Of a DNA stretch of 9,986 nucleotides, positions 6,360-9,986 are shown one piece after another. The stretch spans positions 1-9,986 of the forward strand of contig JAGBZZ010000005.1 in the NCBI GenBank assembly GCA_017652965.1, written 5' to 3'. The notes beneath the pieces were generated by a model, which did no database searches, was not told the origin of the DNA, and saw only the letters and a program-made list of their open reading frames with translations. Positions within the stretch are counted from its first letter, which is position 1. Every line of letters begins with the position of its first letter. The position numbers and the translations under genes are program-made. Source of the DNA: Clostridia bacterium. GTDB taxonomy: Bacteria > Bacillota_A > Clostridia > Oscillospirales > CAG-272.

Positions 6360-7220
6360 TTAAAGCGTTTCGATAAATTTCTTGAGATTGGCGTGACCGC
6401 GCCCGATGGCGCTTATGCAGTCCTCGCGCCCCTCAAACTCGATAGACACGTACCCGTCGTAGCCCGCCGCCTTCAGGATCGAAAGGCAACGCTTGACAGG
6501 CACGACCCCCTCGCCGATCACGGCAGGGGCAATGAAGGTGCCGGCGCGGGTCATGTGTGCGCCCTCGCCAAGCGCATCCTCTCTCTTTGTGAAGTCCTTG
6601 GCGTGAACGTGGAAGGCGTAGGGCGCCAAGCGCGAAACGGCATGGGCAGGGCTCTCGTCCACCCCCATAAAGTTACCCATATCGATAAGTAAGCCGTAGT
6701 TATCGTGCGCCACCGCATTGAAAAGCCGCTCGACCCTGTCACTGTCCTGGGCGATGCGCCCGTGGTTTTCGGTGCAGGTGCGGATGCCAAGGGTAGCGGC
6801 GTACTCGGTCACGGCACGGGCATTCTCGGCGATGGTGGGCAGCATCAGGTCAAAGCTCCGCCCACGGCCGGTCTTGGTAAGGGTGTAGCACACGTCATGG
6901 CGCATAAGGGGCGCCCCGAGGATCTGACAAACGTCCAGCTGATTCTTAAGGCGTGCGATCTCGGCAAGCTCCTCCTCGCGGCTTTCCTTATAAAGGCAAC
7001 CGCCGATCGTATAGGCGATCACCTCGATGCCCACCCTCTCGGCCTCCTTGCGGATGCTTTCGGCAAGTCTTTTCTGCTCATCGAGGCTTTGGGCCTTCAT
7101 ATCGGTAAATTCAATGGCGGCAAAGCCCATCTCGGCGGCCTTGGCCACGCAGGAAAGCTGGGTCATCTTCCCTTCCCGGATGTATCCCTCAAACGAATAG
7201 GCGCTAACAGCGGTCTTCAT
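6360..7220 (-). CDS. Sugar phosphate isomerase/epimerase-like TIM barrel (first copy)
   Basis: A 286-residue protein of the xylose isomerase-like TIM-barrel family (AP-endonuclease-2 fold). Members isomerise, epimerise, dehydrate or lyse sugars, inositols and keto sugars using a divalent metal. Probable metal ligands are Glu151 (CTENHGRI), Asp180 (LIDMGNF), His206 (FHVHAKDF) and Glu261 (VSIEFEG), all in the expected order and spacing. The start is ATG at 7218-7220, with AAAGGAAG about 10 nt upstream (complement of 7231-7238). The frame is open to 7292, but that extension would run into the preceding gene. It is the last gene of the minus-strand operon, 22 nt after the oxidoreductase stop. The metal site looks complete, so it should be active; the substrate cannot be told. 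Confidence 0.88.
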   Translation of the reverse strand: MKTAVSAYSFEGYIREGKMTQLSCVAKAAEMGFAAIEFTDMKAQSLDEQKRLAESIRKEAERVGIEVIAYTIGGCLYKESREEELAEIARLKNQLDVCQILGAPLMRHDVCYTLTKTGRGRSFDLMLPTIAENARAVTEYAATLGIRTCTENHGRIAQDSDRVERLFNAVAHDNYGLLIDMGNFMGVDESPAHAVSRLAPYAFHVHAKDFTKREDALGEGAHMTRAGTFIAPAVIGEGVVPVKRCLSILKAAGYDGYVSIEFEGREDCISAIGRGHANLKKFIETL

Positions 7221-7242
7221 AGTATGCTTCTTCCTTTCTCTT

Positions 7243-8307
7243 TCAGTGAATGATGACCTCATGGCCGGTTCTTGCCGACTCATAGATCGCATCCAGGATC
7301 TTCATCACGGCGATCCCGTCCTCGGCGTTATCGGTATTCAGATTGCCCGAGGCGATCGACTCGGCAAATTCGGCAAGCTCGGCCGCAAAGCTGCTTCTTT
7401 CCAGCTTCAGATTCTTGGTTTCGATCGCAATATCCGAAAGGTAGCCGTTCACCTCGGTATAGAGGGTCAGGCGCCCCTTTCCGGTCGAGAAGCCGCCCTT
7501 GGTGCCGTAAAGATCCAGCCCACTGTCGGCCTCGCCGTTCAGGCTATAGGAGGTCTCAAGAGAAATGACGGCGCCGTTATCAAAGCGGATAAGGGCGGTG
7601 CCGAGATCCTCTACATCGCACACGTCGGCAGGCGATGCCCCGACAGGCGACCAGCCCACCGCCGTCTTCAGATGGTCGCGGCGGCCAAGCTTATCAAAGG
7701 TGGCGGCAAAAACCGAGACCGGCTGCGGCCGCCCCATTAGATACCGCGCCCTGTCGATGACGTGCACGCCAAGGTCAATGACCGGGCCGCCGCCCGAGCG
7801 TGCCTTATCCGAGAACCAGCCGCCGGGGTTGCCGTGGCGGCGGACGTAGCGGGCACGGGCATAGTAGATGTCACCAAGGTAGCCGGCATCGATATAGTCC
7901 TTCACCACGATAGCCTCGGGGCTGTAGCGGGACACAAAGCCGATCATAAGAAGCTTGCCGTTCTTCTTTGCGGCGGCCAGCATCTCCTCGGCCTCCTTGG
8001 TATTGTAGGCCATCGGCTTTTCGCAAATGACGTGCAGGCCTGCGTTCAGGGCGGCAATGGTGCAGGCGGCGTGGTTGCAGTTCCACACGCACACGTCCGC
8101 CCCGTCAAGCTCGCGCTCGGCCGCCAGCATGCTTTCCACGTCGGTATAGCGGTTGGCAATGCCGTACTTATCGGCCGTGGTCGCAAGGCGGGCAGGGTCG
8201 GTATCGCAGATCGCAGCGATCTCCACGCTCGGCAGGGTGCGGTAGGCATCCAGATGGGTGTTGGCAATGTTGCCCGCCCCGATCAGGGCGATTTTTATCT
8301 TCTTCAT
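7243..8307 (-). CDS. Gfo/Idh/MocA-family NAD(P)-dependent oxidoreductase
   Basis: A 354-residue protein of usual family length. The N-terminal Rossmann fold shows ALIGAGNIANTH (7-18, the GxGxxA dinucleotide loop). CEKPMA (95-100) carries the catalytic Lys97, and GGGPVIDLGVHVID (172-185) gives Asp178 and His182, the substrate-binding pair. The C-terminal alpha/beta domain includes DVEDLGTALIRFDNGAVISL (231-250), seen in sugar and inositol dehydrogenases. It oxidises or reduces a hydroxyl on a sugar, inositol or glycoside with NAD(P). No export signal is present, so it is cytoplasmic. Start ATG at 8305-8307 with GGGAGGAA 6 nt upstream (complement of 8314-8321), inside the end of the preceding gene; only 2 nt separate them. 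Being sandwiched between two TIM-barrel isomerases suggests that they share one pathway through a keto intermediate. Confidence 0.93.
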   Translation of the reverse strand: MKKIKIALIGAGNIANTHLDAYRTLPSVEIAAICDTDPARLATTADKYGIANRYTDVESMLAAERELDGADVCVWNCNHAACTIAALNAGLHVICEKPMAYNTKEAEEMLAAAKKNGKLLMIGFVSRYSPEAIVVKDYIDAGYLGDIYYARARYVRRHGNPGGWFSDKARSGGGPVIDLGVHVIDRARYLMGRPQPVSVFAATFDKLGRRDHLKTAVGWSPVGASPADVCDVEDLGTALIRFDNGAVISLETSYSLNGEADSGLDLYGTKGGFSTGKGRLTLYTEVNGYLSDIAIETKNLKLERSSFAAELAEFAESIASGNLNTDNAEDGIAVMKILDAIYESARTGHEVIIH

Positions 8308-8309
8308 GC

Positions 8310-9167
8310 TCAGTTCCTCCCCATGACGGCTTCCAGGTACCTCTTGGCGGTGTAGATGTCGGCCTCGGGATCGGCGCCGACCTCCCGCTCAATGGTCAGA
8401 AATCCGCGATAGCCGATCTCCTCCAGGGCGCGCAGATACTTGTCAAAGTCCACGCTTCCCGTCCCAAGCGGCACCTCCTCGTGGGCGCGCTCACGGCGGA
8501 TCTCCTCGGGCACCGGATGCACGATGCGATAGACGTACTCGGGGTCGATATAGCGGTACATCACACCGTCCTTGGCGTGGGTATGTACGATATAGCGAGC
8601 AAGGTTACGGACGGCATCGGCGGCATCGTCCCCCACCACCATGGCAAGGTTTGCAGGGTCAAGGTTGACGGCAACGCCGGTGGAATGCAGGGAGTCAAGG
8701 AATTCCTTAAGGACCGCCGAGGGCTCGGGCCCTGTCTCAATGGCGAAGTGCGCCCCGATGCTGTCGGCATAGCCGGCAAGCTGGAAGCAGGCCTCCTGCA
8801 TGATCTTGTATCTCTCGTGATTCTTGTCGGACGGCACGACCCCGATGTGGGTGGTCACCACGTCGGTCTCCAGCTCCTTGGCAAGGTCAAGGATGCGCTT
8901 GGATTTCTCGATAAGCTCGGGGTTCTTCTCCCGGTTGCCAAAGCCGTGGCCAAGGTCACCGCAAAGGGCGGAAAAGACAAGCCCCTGCGACTTTACCTCA
9001 TCAAGCAGGGCGCGGCGGGCGGCGGGCGAAAGATTCTCCGGGCTGTTTTCGCCGCTGGTGGCATACATCTGGATGCCCGCGGCCCCCATGGCGGCCGCCT
9101 TTTTGATAGCGGTGCTTCTGTCTGTCTTAAAGGACTCAAGAATCACACCGATAGGAAACTGAAACAT
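8310..9167 (-). CDS. Sugar phosphate isomerase/epimerase-like TIM barrel (second copy)
   Basis: A 285-residue xylose isomerase-like TIM-barrel protein and the first gene of the minus-strand operon. Likely metal ligands are Glu144 (FAIETGPEP), Asp170 (NLDPANL), His197 (VHTHAKD) and Glu260 (LTIEREVG). The segment RERAHEEVPLGTGSVDF (225-241), with the substrate-facing GTG before the last strand, is typical of these epimerases. It has the same fold as the gene at 6360-7220 but is clearly divergent, including an extra insertion around residues 201-228, so the two probably do different steps on related substrates rather than being a recent duplication. Start ATG at 9165-9167 with AAGGAGAGG about 7 nt upstream (complement of 9174-9182). 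The divergent AraC-type gene across a 152-nt gap is its likely regulator. Confidence 0.9.
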   Translation of the reverse strand: MFQFPIGVILESFKTDRSTAIKKAAAMGAAGIQMYATSGENSPENLSPAARRALLDEVKSQGLVFSALCGDLGHGFGNREKNPELIEKSKRILDLAKELETDVVTTHIGVVPSDKNHERYKIMQEACFQLAGYADSIGAHFAIETGPEPSAVLKEFLDSLHSTGVAVNLDPANLAMVVGDDAADAVRNLARYIVHTHAKDGVMYRYIDPEYVYRIVHPVPEEIRRERAHEEVPLGTGSVDFDKYLRALEEIGYRGFLTIEREVGADPEADIYTAKRYLEAVMGRN

Positions 9168-9216
9168 AGGTTACCTCTCCTTACTTCGTTTCGTTCGGGA
9201 AAATTGCACCTGGGTA

Positions 9217-9245
9217 TTGCTTTCCCTCAATTGTTACTATATAAT
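9217..9245 (+). promoter_or_regulatory. Candidate promoter of the AraC-type gene
   Basis: TATAAT at 9240-9245 is a perfect -10; TTGCTT at 9217-9222 is a poor -35 at 17 nt. The start would be near 9252, with a leader of about 68 nt ending in AAGGAG (9308-9313). Confidence 0.55.
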
Positions 9246-9264
9246 AGATGCAAGCCGATTGCAA
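9236..9264 (-). promoter_or_regulatory. Candidate promoter of the sugar operon
   Basis: On the minus strand TTGCAA (complement of 9259-9264) and TATAGT (complement of 9236-9241) are 17 nt apart; start near 9229 and leader of about 60 nt. The -35 box is weak (4 of 6), consistent with a need for an activator. It overlaps the opposite promoter. Confidence 0.5.
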
Positions 9265-9265
9265 G
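9249..9265. promoter_or_regulatory. Direct repeat TGCAAG, candidate AraC-type operator
   Basis: TGCAAG occurs at 9249-9254 and again at 9260-9265, 11 nt apart, or about one helical turn. It covers the predicted start site of the AraC-type gene and the -35 box of the divergent operon. AraC-family proteins commonly bind two directly repeated half-sites. The same bases also form TGCAA-N5-TTGCA as an inverted repeat. Confidence 0.4.
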
Positions 9266-9319
9266 GCACAATACTGCCTTTCTTTAACACAATCTTGATA
9301 TTTCGATAAGGAGACCCCT

Positions 9320-9986
9320 ATGGGAAGCATCACACACGAGATCCATCGGATGAAAAACCCGCAACTTCCCTTTATCTTTCACCTTTGCCGGGTAGAGGCA
9401 AACGGCATCCTGCCCAACTGGCACGAAAACATTGAGCTTTTGTGCTTTTTGGAGGGGGAGGGCACCATGACCTTAGACGGCCGCCCCTATCGGGTCGGGC
9501 GGGGGGACGTGGGGGTGGTAAATGCCGACCGCCTGCACGTGACGGGCGGCGAGCCCTCGCTTTCCTATTACTGCCTGATCGTGGATAGCGGCTTTTGCAT
9601 GGAAAACGGGATCGACGTCAGCCGCTTGGAATTTTCCGAGCTTGTGCGGGACGAGGCGATCTTTGCCGCCCACGCCGAGATTTGCGCCCTGCTTCAAAGA
9701 CTGCAGGAGGGCAAGGCAGACCCCGCCGTCGTGCCTGCTCTGCGCCACTGCGTGCTTGGCATCCTTTTGCGGCTTGTCTCCCACCACCTGACGGCAGGGG
9801 GGCAGGAAAGCAAGGAGGCGGCGCGCGGGCGTGACCGCGTCAAGGAGGTGGTGCGGTATCTGCGCACGGTAAACAGGGCGATCAGCCTGAACGAGATCGC
9901 CAAGGAAATGGGGATGAGCAAGTTCTACCTCTGCCGCGAGTTCAAGCGCATCACCGGCACCACCGTGGTTGCCTATCTCAACCGCA
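9320..9986 (+). CDS. AraC-family transcriptional regulator (3' end cut by window)
   Basis: The first 222 residues are present with no stop before the window edge; the full protein is probably about 270-290 residues. The N-terminal half is an AraC-type cupin sensor: NWHENIELLCFLEGEG (33-48) is the family's W-H-x-N-x-E-L signature, followed by GRPYRVGRGDVGVVNADRLH (54-73). The C-terminal part starts the AraC DNA-binding domain: ISLNEIAKEMGMSKFYLCRE (188-207), then FKRITGTTVVAYLNR. The second helix-turn-helix lies beyond the window. Start ATG at 9320 with AAGGAG (9308-9313) 6 nt upstream. Divergent placement beside the isomerase/oxidoreductase operon suggests that it senses that pathway's substrate and controls both promoters in the 9168-9319 gap. 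Family call is firm; effector is unknown. Confidence 0.9.
   Translation, partial: MGSITHEIHRMKNPQLPFIFHLCRVEANGILPNWHENIELLCFLEGEGTMTLDGRPYRVGRGDVGVVNADRLHVTGGEPSLSYYCLIVDSGFCMENGIDVSRLEFSELVRDEAIFAAHAEICALLQRLQEGKADPAVVPALRHCVLGILLRLVSHHLTAGGQESKEAARGRDRVKEVVRYLRTVNRAISLNEIAKEMGMSKFYLCREFKRITGTTVVAYLNR

Noticed and set aside
7221..7292. N-terminal extension of the first TIM barrel
   Set aside because: It would overlap the oxidoreductase end by about 50 nt; the MKTAVSAYSF start is a normal first strand and has its own ribosome site.
8481..9287. 268-residue plus-strand frame opposite the second TIM barrel
   Set aside because: The opposing frame has full metal-site motifs; this one is a Gly/His/Val-rich shadow and crosses the promoter region.

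Overview
The window reads as chromosomal DNA from an anaerobic, GC-rich Clostridia-type Firmicute, probably a gut Oscillospirales or Christensenellales-like organism. This rests on strong AGGAGG-type ribosome binding sites, consensus TTGACA/TATAAT promoters, G/C-rich third codon positions, an oxygen-sensitive ferredoxin-dependent 2-oxoacid oxidoreductase, and a multi-hairpin intergenic element of a kind I associate with gut Clostridia. No rRNA, tRNA, transposase, phage gene or CRISPR array is visible.

Layout: (1) 1-221 is non-coding and packed with small hairpins, ending in a terminator at 222-240. (2) 248-853 (minus) encodes a small XRE-type regulator with a four-helix membrane tail. It is divergent from (3) a plus-strand operon at 1084-5137: AMP-forming phenylacetate-CoA ligase, indolepyruvate:ferredoxin oxidoreductase alpha and beta subunits, and a tandem ACT-domain protein. 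The first three genes overlap by 1 and 4 nt, so they are almost certainly translated in concert. (4) 5209-6312 (plus) is a cytoplasmic SGNH/GDSL hydrolase ending at a bidirectional terminator. (5) 6360-9167 (minus) is a tight three-gene operon: sugar isomerase/epimerase-like TIM barrel, Gfo/Idh/MocA NAD(P)-dependent oxidoreductase, and a second TIM barrel. (6) 9320-9986 (plus) is a divergent AraC-family regulator cut off by the window edge.

How the genes may work together: the ligase makes arylacetyl-CoA at the cost of ATP, and the oxidoreductase interconverts arylacetyl-CoA plus CO2 with arylpyruvate using ferredoxin. With an ACT-domain amino-acid sensor in the same operon, the simplest reading is salvage of arylacetates into aromatic amino acids, although oxidative arylpyruvate breakdown is not excluded. 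The second module has the parts of a redox-assisted sugar or glycoside route: an oxidoreductase to make or use a keto sugar, and two metal-dependent TIM barrels to epimerise, isomerise or eliminate, under a sugar-responsive type AraC regulator. Its substrate cannot be read from the sequence. No clearly new system is proven here; this compact oxidoreductase/isomerase cassette is the best candidate for an undescribed pathway.

Most long open frames on the strand opposite the real genes are by-products of G/C-rich third codon positions and were rejected.
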